DNA of 64,000 nt from an uncultured Bacteroidota bacterium (GTDB taxonomy: Bacteria > Bacteroidota > Bacteroidia > Bacteroidales > F082): NCBI GenBank assembly GCA_913009685.1, contig CAJVXP010000006.1:17345-81344 (forward strand), written 5' to 3'. A program made the position numbers and the translations under genes. The notes under the pieces are model-generated. The model did no database searches. It worked only from the letters and a program-made list of their open reading frames with translations, and had not been told where the DNA came from. Positions 43,091-52,900 of the stretch are shown in pieces (position 1 is the first letter of the stretch; every line of letters begins with the position of its first letter).

Positions 43091-43148
43091 TAAAAAAATA
43101 AAGAGAAGTTAGTTTTGACGCAGTTTTTGCCCGAAGGATGCAAAAATT

Positions 43149-43231
43149 GTGACAAAACCAAGTAACAGAAAATCAGATATTTAGGGTCTGCTGAAAAACA
43201 CTCTGTTACATAATTATAAACAGATGAAAAC
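43149..43231. repeat. Dispersed repeat, copy B, with an inserted IS-end remnant
   Basis: This copy matches 7159-7216 but has 25 extra bp after ATATTTA: GGGTCTGCTGAAAAACACTCTG (43184-43205) plus a second TTA. TTA at 43181-43183 and 43206-43208 therefore flanks the insert as a direct repeat. The insert begins with the GGGTCTGCTGA end of the insertion sequence at 20302-22096. The second TTA supplies the PD40 gene stop codon. Confidence 0.6.
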
Positions 43232-44081
43232 CTTTGTCGGTTTTCATGGAGAAAGCCAGCTTTTTATCAAATGGTTGAATGGCAGGGCAGCAAAGCGGAT
43301 GCGGACTTACAAAAATCTCCTCTTCATGACTTCCGTCATTTCTTATGCTTGAGATAGAAAATGTTTTGCCTCTAACCGAGACAAAAATAATCCGCCAACC
43401 ATCGGAACTCCAGCAAATCCTTCCCCGAACATCATCTTTTACGGTTTTCAGTAACTCGCCGTACCAGTTGATGATTTTCAGTTTAGTCCGGTCGTCGTTG
43501 CTGACAAGGTAAGCAATCTTTTTCCCATCCGGTGAAAAAACCGGGAAGCTGCAATCATCGCTTTCGCTGGTAAGCCGGTTGAGGTTGTCGTAAACGAAGT
43601 CATAACTGAAGATTTGCCATTTTTGGCTGCGGTCATCGAACCCCGAAAAGACCACGAGATGCCGCGATGGGGTAAAAGAGGCTTCCCGGCAGGCAATTTC
43701 CCGGGGGATGAGGTTGTGTTCTTTTCCCGTTTTCAAACTCAGATAGCAGAGCCGGAAGCCATTGTTGCGGTCGGCATCATAAACAATGGCCTCTTTGCCC
43801 GGAACCCAAACCGGATGTTGCTCGTCCGATAAGTCTGTCGTCAGCGCAACAACCATGTCTTTTGCCGGATTATACAGGAAGATATTCTGTTTCCCTTTCT
43901 TTCCGGACTGAAACACCATCCTGCCATCTCCCGACCAGGAGGGAAACATTTGGCTGCCGGATAAAATCAGTTGCTGTAAACGATGCGCCTGCAAAAGCTG
44001 CTGAGACAAAAGAGATGCCGGTGAGAAAAGCAATGTAAAACCAAAAATGAAAAAAAACACTCTTCTTTTGCCTCTGCTCAT
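43206..44081 (-). CDS. Secreted PD40/TolB-like beta-propeller protein
   Basis: The 291-aa protein has a signal peptide (FFFIFGFTLLFSPASLLSQ) and repeated PD40 blades (MFPSWSGDGRMVFQSG, HPVWVPGKEAIVYDADRN, FPVFSPDGKKIAYLVSND, GRICWSSDGWRIIFVS). It is probably a periplasmic propeller involved in protein-protein contact. Its last residues (FHLFIIM) are encoded by the dispersed repeat, so the natural C-terminus may have been altered. Confidence 0.78.
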   Translation of the reverse strand: MSRGKRRVFFFIFGFTLLFSPASLLSQQLLQAHRLQQLILSGSQMFPSWSGDGRMVFQSGKKGKQNIFLYNPAKDMVVALTTDLSDEQHPVWVPGKEAIVYDADRNNGFRLCYLSLKTGKEHNLIPREIACREASFTPSRHLVVFSGFDDRSQKWQIFSYDFVYDNLNRLTSESDDCSFPVFSPDGKKIAYLVSNDDRTKLKIINWYGELLKTVKDDVRGRICWSSDGWRIIFVSVRGKTFSISSIRNDGSHEEEIFVSPHPLCCPAIQPFDKKLAFSMKTDKGFHLFIIM

Positions 44082-44235
44082 GATCTATCTCGTATAAAAC
44101 CGGTGTGCAAAAATAAAAAAGTCTTCCTTCCCCCGGGTTTTATGCTTTATTTAGTCCTTTTTTTCTCTTTATCAGACTTTTACTTTTATCTGGTATTGGC
44201 CTGTTTATAAGTTTTTTTGAAACAAGTAATCTTTA

Positions 44236-44269
44236 TTTGTTAAAAACTGAACAATATTTTGTATGTTTG
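44236..44269 (+). promoter_or_regulatory. Promoter of the 67-aa protein gene
   Basis: TTTG (44236-44239) and TATGTTTG (44262-44269) are spaced by 22 nt, a good Bacteroidetes promoter about 65 nt before ATG 44336. The rest of the gap 44082-44335 shows nothing else. Confidence 0.6.
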
Positions 44270-44335
44270 TTGAGAATCAAAAAAATGCTGCTGTAAGAAG
44301 GTAGCTATTCATTTAATTAATGAAAATAATTATAC

Positions 44336-44539
44336 ATGGGAAGACCGCCAACAAGACCTAAGAAATTAAGGGACGGATTTTATATAGAAGTGAGAAATAA
44401 AGGTTCCAAAACAGGGATTAAAATTGTCAGGAATAGCAAAGAAGAGATGCTGAAAGCCATAAAAGACTATTCTAAAACTAAAGATGTTATTGTCCTGGGT
44501 GAATCCAAAAACGGAAAATGGGTTGAACAACCCAAGTAA
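44336..44539 (+). CDS. Small basic conserved-type protein, 67 aa
   Basis: The protein (MGRPPTRPKKLRDGFYIEVRNKGSKTGIKIV...) is strongly basic at the N-terminus, with a beta-rich centre and the C-terminal string DVIVLGESKNGKWVEQ. There is no signal peptide. Its own promoter and clean composition support it as a real gene. I do not recognise a named family; the basic RPP-TRPKK start could bind nucleic acid. Confidence 0.72.
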   Translation: MGRPPTRPKKLRDGFYIEVRNKGSKTGIKIVRNSKEEMLKAIKDYSKTKDVIVLGESKNGKWVEQPK

Positions 44540-44578
44540 TAATACCGTTATAGCCAAAATAATTTTTTACTCTGATAC

Positions 44579-44594
44579 CCTCTTGTACAAGAGG
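44579..44594. repeat. 16-bp perfect palindrome
   Basis: CCTCTTGTACAAGAGG is a perfect palindrome in the 225-nt gap between the 67-aa gene and the glycosyltransferase gene. A second hairpin, GGTGGC-TTTT-GCCACC, follows at about 44627-44642. Neither has a T-tract, so a regulatory or structural RNA role is possible. Confidence 0.45.
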
Positions 44595-44750
44595 TGTGGA
44601 TAGATTTTAGCTGAACTTCTTTTTATGGTGGCTTTTGCCACCCGTCTGTGTTGAGTGGGGCTGGCAATAACGGGAGCCGGAGTATAATCTGTTTGTTCCG
44701 ATGTGCGGATGTCTGCAGCAATCATCAAAACCTGGCGTTGTTGAAAGCGA

Positions 44751-44758
44751 TAAATTTG
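44751..44758 (+). promoter_or_regulatory. -7 box immediately upstream of the glycosyltransferase gene
   Basis: TAAATTTG matches TAnnTTTG and ends 6 nt before ATG 44765, a spacing that would give a leaderless or nearly leaderless mRNA. No clear -33 element is visible. Confidence 0.4.
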
Positions 44759-44764
44759 ACGCAA

Positions 44765-46000
44765 ATGAAACATTCACGCATCTATATTGCCCTTCCGGTA
44801 CTGAACGAATCATTGCAACTTCCCCGGTTCCAGCAGTCATTAGACAGACAGGATTTTACTGATTTTGAGCTGGTTGCGTGTGTTAACCAATATGATGACT
44901 GGTGGCAGGATCCGGACAAAAGAGTACAATGTGAGGATAATCTCAAAAGTTTGGCTTTTCTGAGGCAACCGCAAAAATTTCCTGTAAATATTATCGATAA
45001 AAGTTTGCCGGGCAGAGGCTGGCAACACAAAAAAGGTGGCGTGGGGCGTGCCCGAAAGACAATTATGGATACGATTGCCGCTGATGCCAACGACCACGAT
45101 ATTATTGTCAGCATGGATGCGGATACCGATTATCCACCAGATTATCTTGCCGTTATTGCAGAGTATTTCCGGACACATCCGGATCATCTCGGCCTCACCC
45201 TGCCCTATTTTCATGTACAAACCAAGAATGAAGAGAACAACCGGCTGATGATTCGTTATGAAATGTATATGCGTTATTATGCTTTGAACATGATACGTAT
45301 CGGTAATCCCTATCGTTTTACTGCGCTGGGGTCGGCTATGGCTTTTCCGGTTTGGGCGTATCGCAGGGTAGGAGGGCTTACTCCCGTTTTAAGTGGCGAA
45401 GACTTCTATTTTCTGCAAAAGCTGGTGAAAAGCGGCATTATCGGTTATTTTGCTCCGACAACAGCATATCCTTCTTCCCGTCTTTCGGCCCGTGTGAACT
45501 TCGGTACCGGCCCGGCATTAATAAAAGGACGCACCGGCAATTGGGACTCTTATCCATTTTTTCCCTCCGGACTTTTTGACCTCGTTGCAGAGACCTTTCG
45601 CCTGTTCCCCATGCTTTTTGAACATGATATTTCCACACCCATGGACGGTTTCCTAAAAGAGACTTTCAAAACGACAAATGTTTGGGGTCCTTTGCGTGAT
45701 AATTATAAAGACCGTCGGAATTTTGTCCGGGCTTGCATAAGTAAAGTCGATGGGTTGCGGATTCTTCAGTTTTTAAAAAAGAATTATTCCGGAGACGGTA
45801 AAAATCTTCTGCCTTTAACAGCATTTATTCAGGCGCATTCTCCTTTTCCTGTTTCTGATGAAGATTTGGCTGCGCTGCAGGAAAAAGGATTTGAGAAAGC
45901 TGAATTGAAAATCCTGGCCCGCCTGCGTGAGATGTTTTTTCTTTGGGAAAACCGGGCGCGCATGGAAAAAACATCCCCAAATTCAGGTTTTCCTGCGTAG
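44765..46000 (+). CDS. Glycosyltransferase family 2 protein
   Basis: From ATG 44765 (MKHSRIYIALPVLNESLQLPRFQQSL, 411 aa) the protein has a GT-A fold with the metal motif DIIVSMDADTDYPPDYL (about 115-131) and the acidic motif VLSGEDFYFLQKL (about 210). The ORF-track start at 44648 adds 39 residues upstream of the likely promoter. No membrane helices. It probably builds a surface glycan or glycolipid; its targets are unknown. It ends 18 bp from the convergent DUF5723 gene. Confidence 0.82.
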   Translation: MKHSRIYIALPVLNESLQLPRFQQSLDRQDFTDFELVACVNQYDDWWQDPDKRVQCEDNLKSLAFLRQPQKFPVNIIDKSLPGRGWQHKKGGVGRARKTIMDTIAADANDHDIIVSMDADTDYPPDYLAVIAEYFRTHPDHLGLTLPYFHVQTKNEENNRLMIRYEMYMRYYALNMIRIGNPYRFTALGSAMAFPVWAYRRVGGLTPVLSGEDFYFLQKLVKSGIIGYFAPTTAYPSSRLSARVNFGTGPALIKGRTGNWDSYPFFPSGLFDLVAETFRLFPMLFEHDISTPMDGFLKETFKTTNVWGPLRDNYKDRRNFVRACISKVDGLRILQFLKKNYSGDGKNLLPLTAFIQAHSPFPVSDEDLAALQEKGFEKAELKILARLREMFFLWENRARMEKTSPNSGFPA

Positions 46001-46018
46001 TACATGCCCCAATACAAT

Positions 46019-47513
46019 TTATCTCTTTCCGAAAGTTGCTTTGGAGCATGCCCCGTTTTTATAACTCATACAGCTGCCCTTTTCCAGGTTGAAGCGTACC
46101 GCGAAAAAAAAGTCCATTCCGGTAAGGTTACCAATACCGAGGAAAGTCCCCAGCTTTTCTGTCCCGACAGTTAGAGAATAAAATCGCAAAGTAGCTCCTA
46201 TCCGGATTTTCTCATAATTGTAAACCGTAACGGGAAGGCTGGCTCCGAAGATTCTCGTTTCGTGGAATAACTGCCAAAATTGGCGGCAGCCTGGCCGACT
46301 TAAGCCGGAAGCGTAAAGGCTGCAAAAAGTAGGCTCCCAAATAGAAATTGCCTTCAAAGTGATAATCATACTGAATACTAAGGGTAGTGGGCAGACTCAT
46401 ATACAGGGTAGTATCCTTTAACGAAGTATTCGGATCTCCATAAAACACATCACTTAGCATTCTCATTGTGCTGTTGATACTTCTGCTTTGTACGGTGTCA
46501 AACCTCTGCCAGTTTGCCGTACGGTTATTAAATTGGTGAACTTGTGTGTGATGTTTAAACTTAATACCCCCAATATCCATAATGGAAACACCAAATTTGT
46601 AAACATAATCGGCATACGGTTTTGCACAAAGCCTCTTTTCTCCCGGTTTGGTGAAGGTTTTGAGACGGGTATATAAAAAGCCCGCATCAAGTCCCAGCCC
46701 GTGCCCTTTAAAAACAGGGTTAAAATTCGATTTGTCATAGTTGTTGTAATCTACGGGCAGTGCAAACCCAATGTCCCCATCATAATTTTTGATATCAAGT
46801 ACTCTGGAATCCGGCACGGAAAATTTCAGATTTCTGCTGGTAATGTATGCTCCGGCCACACCGAACAGGTATTTCACTCCAACACCGAGAGAAAATTTTG
46901 TGTTCCCGCGGTCAATGAGGTCATAAGCATAGTTGAGGTTGATTTCTGCCCAGCTTAAAGAGGAGATACCAAAGTTGCTGTCATCGAAACTATTGTGCAG
47001 CAGTAAGGGGTCGGAAAGCCTGCCATGGGAAGCTGCAAGTTGATATGGGATGTTTATGCCGGTGCTGACAGACCGCATCGAAACACCCAATGCAAATGCC
47101 TGCCTGCCTGTCTGCACCATGACGGAAGGTCCCTGAACTCTGGAGATGACGGCAAAATTCTTTGTGTTGTGGTTTTCGTATGCGACTAAATATACATTCG
47201 AATTCCGGGAAGCACTGGTTCGGGCCATGCGTACCAAATCCCAAAAGCCGGTACTGTCTTTGCCAATATATCCTATGTTGTTTTCCGTAAAGATATCTGC
47301 AGTAATCAGATTGACATCAAGATAAACTTTTGAGTTGGTCAGAAAAGCAGGATTAAGCATGGCTCCGGCGGAACCGTTGTAATTATCAAAACCCAGACCC
47401 AACATTTGCTGTGAAAAGATATTTTGTCCCGAAAGGAAAAGAAGGCTAATCAAAATATATTTAAAAATACAGGTTGTTGCAATTTTCCTATACGGCAATA
47501 TTATCCTTATCAT
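46019..47513 (-). pseudogene. DUF5723 family outer-membrane protein, frameshifted near the C-terminus
   Basis: The main frame (433 aa, stop at 46212) begins with a signal-like segment (ILISLLFLSGQNIFSQQ) and the DUF5723 start MLGLGFDNYNGSAGAMLNPAFLTNSKVYLDVNLI. Near 46262 the similarity shifts frame: ETRIFGASLPVTVYNYEKIRIGATLRFYSLTVGTEKLGTFLG... continues to a stop at 46019, with the alternating strands and terminal residues expected of the family barrel. Removing one base near 46262 would give about 497 aa. Either a real recent frameshift or a sequencing error. Confidence 0.75.
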
Positions 47514-47668
47514 AAACGGGTAAGTTTTGAATAAATGGAAAGTTCGTTCTATTTTCGTTTAACTAAAACAGCAAAAGTAAAAAATCATTGCTTTATCTGC
47601 CGGACGAATTGCTTTTTTTGCCGTAGTTGTCGCAGATATTAATCATTTGGATTGTTTACTTTCGCAAA

Positions 47669-48604
47669 ATGATAGAAAAAAATGTGGACATGGTTACAAT
47701 TCTGGGGAGTACGGCTACCGGAAAAACACGTCTTGCTGCCTTGCTGGCCGAAAAAACCGGAGGCGAGATTATCAGCGCCGACTCGCGCCAGGTCTATCGC
47801 GGCATGGATATCGGAACGGGAAAGGATTTGGAAGATTATTTCGTGAATGGCAAACAAATTCCTTTGCATCTGGTGAATATTGCCGACCCGGGAACGGAAT
47901 ATAATGTCTATGCCTTTCAGAACGATTTTCTTTCTGCTTATGCTGACATTAAAAAACGGGGATATCTGCCGATTTTGTGCGGAGGGTCAGGACTTTATCT
48001 TGATGCCGTTCTTAACGGTTACCGGTTTCAAAAGGTACCGGAGAACACGGCTTTACGTGAAAAGCTTAACGCATTATCTGATTTAGAACTGATAGAATTG
48101 CTGAAGCGTTACGGAGCGCTGCACAATACCACTGACATCACCGACCGCAAACGCACAATTCGCGCCATCGAAATAAATGAATTTGAAAAAGCGCATCCCG
48201 CTAAGGGGGAATCTCCAAAGATCGATTCAGTGAACTTCGGTATTGCTTTTCCCCGCGATGTTGTGCGGCAGCGAATTACCCAAAGGCTGAAAACCCGTCT
48301 CGAAAACGGAATGATTGAAGAGGTACAAGATTTGCTTGACAAAGGGCTGACCCCGCAGCAATTGATTTTTTATGGTTTGGAATATCGTTTTGTAACCCAG
48401 TACCTTACGGGAGAAATACCCTATGATGAAATGTTCTCAAAACTGAATACGGCTATCCACCAGTTTTCCAAACGGCAAATGACCTGGTTTCGGCGTATGG
48501 AGAAAAGGGGTGTTGTCATCCATTGGATTGATGGACAACTGGAGGAAGCGGAAAGACTCAATGTTTGCCTAACCATTCTAAATGATTATCCACACGTCGG
48601 ATAA
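47669..48604 (+). CDS. miaA: tRNA dimethylallyltransferase
   Basis: MiaA prenylates A37 of tRNAs reading UNN codons. From ATG 47669 (311 aa) it has the P-loop ILGSTATGKTRLAALLA, the DSRQVY motif ISADSRQVYRGMDIGTGK, GGSGLYLDAVLNG and the C-terminal QFSKRQMTWFRRM. The ORF-track start at 47627 precedes the probable promoter. A -7-like TACTTTCG (47656-47663) ends 5 nt before this ATG. Confidence 0.94.
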   Translation: MIEKNVDMVTILGSTATGKTRLAALLAEKTGGEIISADSRQVYRGMDIGTGKDLEDYFVNGKQIPLHLVNIADPGTEYNVYAFQNDFLSAYADIKKRGYLPILCGGSGLYLDAVLNGYRFQKVPENTALREKLNALSDLELIELLKRYGALHNTTDITDRKRTIRAIEINEFEKAHPAKGESPKIDSVNFGIAFPRDVVRQRITQRLKTRLENGMIEEVQDLLDKGLTPQQLIFYGLEYRFVTQYLTGEIPYDEMFSKLNTAIHQFSKRQMTWFRRMEKRGVVIHWIDGQLEEAERLNVCLTILNDYPHVG

Positions 48605-48631
48605 TTTTTACAGAACCCGATGACTCCGTTT

Positions 48632-49156
48632 TCAGGGAACGCTTGTAACTAATTCTTCAATTTTAAGCAAAAGAAGTAGCTTATCAAGGTCGATAGTCTC
48701 TTCTCCGGAAAGTATAATGGTATTTTCATCCTCTTCCTGCAGCATGCCGCATTTAAAATGACTTTCCCAAATGTATTCCAAATACCAGTCGGGCTCTTTT
48801 CCCCATCGCAGGTCCTTGGATTTTCTTCGCCAGAAAGTCTCTTTGCTGATGGTCAGAAAGATTTTTTTATCATAATGGTTGTAAATATGTTTATCGCAAA
48901 AGGAGAACAGCCCTTCTGCAATCACAATGTCGTTTTCTTCGCGTCCTTTTAAAATGTGACGATAGTATCTTGCCAAATCGATGGATTCGGGTACTTCCCA
49001 GTCCACGTGACCGTTTATGCGGGGGATTTCAAATGTGGGGCGGGCAAAGTCATCCTGACACAAAACAGATATCCGGAGTGCACTCAGTTTCTCTTTCAGT
49101 CGGGTCGCAAGTGTGGTCTTACCGGCGTTGCTCACTCCTCCAATTCCAATGATCAT
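48632..49156 (-). CDS. Uridine/nicotinamide-riboside kinase-like P-loop kinase
   Basis: The 174-aa protein has Walker A IGIGGVSNAGKTTLATRL, the substrate segment VLCQDDFARPTFEIP and a lid-like region SKETFWRRKSKDLRWG. It fits small nucleoside kinases of the uridine kinase/NRK type; the exact nucleoside is unclear. It converges with miaA 27 bp away. Confidence 0.78.
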   Translation of the reverse strand: MIIGIGGVSNAGKTTLATRLKEKLSALRISVLCQDDFARPTFEIPRINGHVDWEVPESIDLARYYRHILKGREENDIVIAEGLFSFCDKHIYNHYDKKIFLTISKETFWRRKSKDLRWGKEPDWYLEYIWESHFKCGMLQEEDENTIILSGEETIDLDKLLLLLKIEELVTSVP

Positions 49157-49202
49157 ATAGATGCTTGCTTGTAATGCTGAATTTTTGGCGAAAATAAAAA
49201 TA

Positions 49203-50699
49203 TTATTTTAACTTTTTACTTTGACCGGGAACAAATTGATAGGCGCCGAGGTCGGGAGCCTGTCCGCGGGGATTTCCAGGCAGGTCGTACGGCGCAGCCG
49301 CACTAATGGCCGGGTCGCCTTTGCCAATGGCCGGTGATAACGTGTCAAGGCGATAATCCCGGTTCTCAATATCCATAAATTTCGGATCCTCGTTTTTGAT
49401 GATTTGGTTGAAATAAGCAGGATTGTTCATTTTTAAACGGGTTTTCACCAGACAATGGTCGAGAAAATAAGCAGAGTCGGCACCGGCAACCATGGCTGTA
49501 CTAAATTCGTTGTCGTTGTATCCGTAAATAATACTGTTTCCCAGCGTGAAATGCATGGGGGCCGGGACAGGCTGGTTGTTGGTGTCGGGCAGAAAATTGG
49601 TAAGCATAACAGCCGGATTGTTCCGGATGGAATATGGCCAGTAATTGGCCAGCGTGCTCTGGATAAAATGGTAATTGCCGCCGCCGGTAAGCGCGAGACA
49701 ATAACCACCGCAGTTGGCAACCACCAGATTTTTGGCATTAATATTATAATCTTTGCTGAGGATTCCTGCTCCGTTCATATTTTCAATCACAACATTTTCA
49801 AGCAAGAGCTTGTTTTCGGTTTTCTGAAAAAACGATTCGGCCTGAATACCGACAAATCCGTTTTTGATGACGGCATTTTTTATCACATCGTCGCTGCCGG
49901 CCGGACCTTCCATTATCCAGATACGATCCCACTGACCTGGAAGTTCGGCATAATCGGTTTCTAACCTGTCACCCTGAAAAATTACAGGTTGTTCTCTTGT
50001 CCCGGAAACGGTAAGCTTTCCGTTGGCATATACCCAGAGTCCCGAATTTTTATGAAAATATATTTTTGTCCCTGCGGTAATATTCAGGCTGCCGTAAGAA
50101 TTGATAACGGCAAATCCGTAAATCACAATTGGCTTTTTATCAGTCCACTGCACATTTTCGAGGCTGTCGGCTACAATTTTGTACGAAGGGAATCCGGGCG
50201 TATGATGGTCAGCCAGTATGTAATGCGCATTTTTTCCCCAGGCTATTAATTTGATACTCTGCTCATGGCCGTTGGTATTAAAAAGCAACCGGTCTTCTAC
50301 CACAAACGGGTTGGCTGCATTGTTGGGATCGATGGTTACGCGGGCAAAGATAAAAAGACTGTCGCCACCACGAATTTCCACATTCCGCTTGTCGAAAGTG
50401 GCCTCACCGTCCACATTGATACGGAAATCCGATACTGCTCCTTTTTCTAACCGGATATCGGAGATTCTTATCTTCGAACTCCCCCAATTATAAACTTTCA
50501 ACCGGTGTGTGGCGGAACCCAGCGACGTGAATACCGTATCGAAAATGATGGAATCATTGGAAAAAGCCAGCTTGAAATCGGGGTTTGTGTTAAGAATGTC
50601 TTTCTTACATGCGGTCAACATCAGAATACCGGAAAGGAGAAGAAGAAGTCCTGACCGGACTGTTGTTGTAAAAGGATTTATTTTGAATAAAGGTTTCAA
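49203..50699 (-). CDS. Lipoprotein with right-handed parallel beta-helix
   Basis: The 498-aa protein has a lipobox signal (LLLLLSGILMLTAC, Cys about 31), an N-terminal beta-sandwich region (LAFSNDSIIFDTVFTSLGSATHRLKVYNWGSSKIRISDIRLEKG, about 42-150) and then repeated short strands with VIKNAVIKNGFVGIQAESF and VIENMNGAGILSKDYN, typical of a pectate-lyase-like beta-helix. It ends with LPGNPRGQAPDLGAYQF, a choice-of-anchor-type C-terminus. Probably exported to the outer membrane; ligand unknown. Confidence 0.82.
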   Translation of the reverse strand: MKPLFKINPFTTTVRSGLLLLLSGILMLTACKKDILNTNPDFKLAFSNDSIIFDTVFTSLGSATHRLKVYNWGSSKIRISDIRLEKGAVSDFRINVDGEATFDKRNVEIRGGDSLFIFARVTIDPNNAANPFVVEDRLLFNTNGHEQSIKLIAWGKNAHYILADHHTPGFPSYKIVADSLENVQWTDKKPIVIYGFAVINSYGSLNITAGTKIYFHKNSGLWVYANGKLTVSGTREQPVIFQGDRLETDYAELPGQWDRIWIMEGPAGSDDVIKNAVIKNGFVGIQAESFFQKTENKLLLENVVIENMNGAGILSKDYNINAKNLVVANCGGYCLALTGGGNYHFIQSTLANYWPYSIRNNPAVMLTNFLPDTNNQPVPAPMHFTLGNSIIYGYNDNEFSTAMVAGADSAYFLDHCLVKTRLKMNNPAYFNQIIKNEDPKFMDIENRDYRLDTLSPAIGKGDPAISAAAPYDLPGNPRGQAPDLGAYQFVPGQSKKLK

Positions 50700-50864
50700 T
50701 GAAAAATTTGCTTTAAGTTATTGCAAAGATAGAGAACAATTCTAATGACGACAACCTATATCGATGCCTGAAACAAGTTGACCCTTTTTAACAAAAAATA
50801 ATTGACAATAAACGGTGTTTTGCCAGGGTAAAGAATAAACACTAAAAGTTCTGCAGAATAATTT

Positions 50865-52721
50865 CTATGCTACTTTTCCATCTACCACATCCTCTTCAAA
50901 TCGCAGGTTGTTGATAATAAATTCCTGCCTTTGAGGCGTATTTTTACCCATATAAAAAGCCAGAGTTTCCGCCACGGAAGATTCCCTTTTTAGGATGACC
51001 GGGTCGAGACGCATGCTTTTGCCAATAAAGTATTTAAACTCTCCGGGTGAAATTTCTCCCAGCCCTTTGAAGCGGGTAATCTCCGGATGTGGTTTTAGCT
51101 TTGCGATGGCCTTAATGCGCTCTTCATCCGAGTAGCAGTAAAGAGTCTCTTTCTTGTTCCTGACACGAAATAATGGGGTTTGCAAGATATGCAGATGACC
51201 CGTTTTCACCAGATCCGGATAAAACTGCAGAAAAAAGGTTAGGAGCAACAGACGAATGTGCATGCCGTCAACATCCGCATCGGTTGCCACCACAATATTG
51301 TTATAACGCAGGTTCTCAAGACTTTCATCAATATTCAAAGCAGCCTGCAAAAGGTTAAACTCCTCATTTTGGTAAACAATCTTTTTGCTTAGCCCGTAAC
51401 TGTTCAATGGTTTCCCTTTGAGGCTGAAAACAGCCTGGGTTTGTACATCGCGCGATTTGGTGATAGAGCCGCTGGCAGAATCACCCTCGGTGATAAACAA
51501 TGTGGACTCTAATCTTTTTTCATGGTTTGAGTTAAGATGAACACGGCAGTCACGCAGCTTTTTGTTGTGCAAACTGGCTTTTTTCACACTTTCCCGAGCC
51601 AGCTTTTTAATGCCGGCCATATCTTTACGTTCTTTTTCCGATTGCAGGATTTTCCTGTAGAGCTCCTCGGCAGTTTTGGAATGAATGTGCAAATAGTTAT
51701 CTAAGTTACGTTTGATAATATCGCTGACATAATTACGCACGGTTTGTCCGCCCGGCTCCAAATATTGCGAGCCCAGTTTGGTTTTGGTCTGCGATTCGAA
51801 AACAGGCTCCTGAACTTTTATGCTAAGGGTGGCAACCAACGAAGTACGTATGTCACTCGTTTCAAAATCTTTCTTGTAAAATTCACGGATGGTCTTTACA
51901 AGTGCTTCTCTGAAAGCGCTTTGGTGCGTTCCTCCCTGGGTGGTGTGCTGCCCGTTTACGAAAGAGTAGTACTCCTCGCTATAAGAACGTGAGCTGTGCG
52001 AAAAAGCACATTCAAAATCGTCTTCCCTGATGTGAATGATAGGATAGTGAAGTGGCCCGTTACCGTTAATATTGTGCTCAAGCAAATCAAGAAGCCCGTT
52101 TTTGGCTTGCAAACGCTGCCCGTTGAAAATGATAGTAAGCCCGTTGTTAAGAAAAACATAATTCCACAGTTTCTCCTCCACATATTCAAAGATATAACGA
52201 ATGTTTCCGAAAATGTCCTCGTCAGGAATAAAACTTATAATGGTTCCCTGCTTTAAATCAGTAGGCTGAATCCCCCCATCTTTTACCAGCTTACCGCAAT
52301 GGTATTCTACAATTTTCGTTTTCCCATCTCTGATGGATTGTGTCTCGAAAAAGCTGGACAAAGCATTTACTGCTTTGGCGCCGACACCGTTGAGTCCCAC
52401 AGTTTTCTTAAAGATCTTGGAATCATATTTTGCGCCTGTATTTATCTGACTTACACAAGCTTTCACTTTCCCCAATGGCATGCCGCGACCATAGTCACGA
52501 ACAGTAACCATCTTTTCATTGATAGTAACTTCAATTACTTTACCGTGTCCCATGACATACTCGTCAATGGAGTTGTCCATCACCTCTTTCAGTAAGACAT
52601 AAATTCCATCATCCGGCGAACTGCCATCTCCCAGTTTACCGATATACATTCCCGGCCTGAGCCTGATGTGTTCTTTCCAGTCAAGAGATCTTATGCTGTC
52701 ATCATTGTATTCTGCAGACAT
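50865..52721 (-). CDS. parE: DNA topoisomerase IV subunit B
   Basis: The 618-aa ATPase subunit has the GHKL nucleotide site ([40 protein letters not shown]), the QTKTKLGS lysine loop and TOPRIM motifs [14 protein letters not shown] and [19 protein letters not shown], and ends with the parE/gyrB C-terminal [14 protein letters not shown] chose ParE over GyrB because of its N-terminus and 618-aa length. No subunit A gene is adjacent in this window. Confidence 0.9.
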   Translation of the reverse strand: MSAEYNDDSIRSLDWKEHIRLRPGMYIGKLGDGSSPDDGIYVLLKEVMDNSIDEYVMGHGKVIEVTINEKMVTVRDYGRGMPLGKVKACVSQINTGAKYDSKIFKKTVGLNGVGAKAVNALSSFFETQSIRDGKTKIVEYHCGKLVKDGGIQPTDLKQGTIISFIPDEDIFGNIRYIFEYVEEKLWNYVFLNNGLTIIFNGQRLQAKNGLLDLLEHNINGNGPLHYPIIHIREDDFECAFSHSSRSYSEEYYSFVNGQHTTQGGTHQSAFREALVKTIREFYKKDFETSDIRTSLVATLSIKVQEPVFESQTKTKLGSQYLEPGGQTVRNYVSDIIKRNLDNYLHIHSKTAEELYRKILQSEKERKDMAGIKKLARESVKKASLHNKKLRDCRVHLNSNHEKRLESTLFITEGDSASGSITKSRDVQTQAVFSLKGKPLNSYGLSKKIVYQNEEFNLLQAALNIDESLENLRYNNIVVATDADVDGMHIRLLLLTFFLQFYPDLVKTGHLHILQTPLFRVRNKKETLYCYSDEERIKAIAKLKPHPEITRFKGLGEISPGEFKYFIGKSMRLDPVILKRESSVAETLAFYMGKNTPQRQEFIINNLRFEEDVVDGKVA

Positions 52722-52841
52722 TTTTCTGAATTTGCTGCAAAAATAGAGGAATGACTAAAGAAAACAACGTCCGGACGAAATAGTTTTTAAACATCGTTTG
52801 TTGAAAACATTGAGATAATAAGGGATTAGGAAGGATTTCTC

Positions 52842-52878
52842 AAAAAAAAGCCACTGCTCAAACTGTCAGGGCTTTTAT
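52842..52878 (-). terminator. Terminator of the DUF2892 gene
   Basis: On the minus strand AAAAGCCCTGACAG... pairs with ...CAGTGGCTTTT and runs into an eight-T tail, about 25 bp beyond the DUF2892 stop. Confidence 0.6.
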
Positions 52879-52900
52879 TTGAACGGGCGGTTCTCAAACC

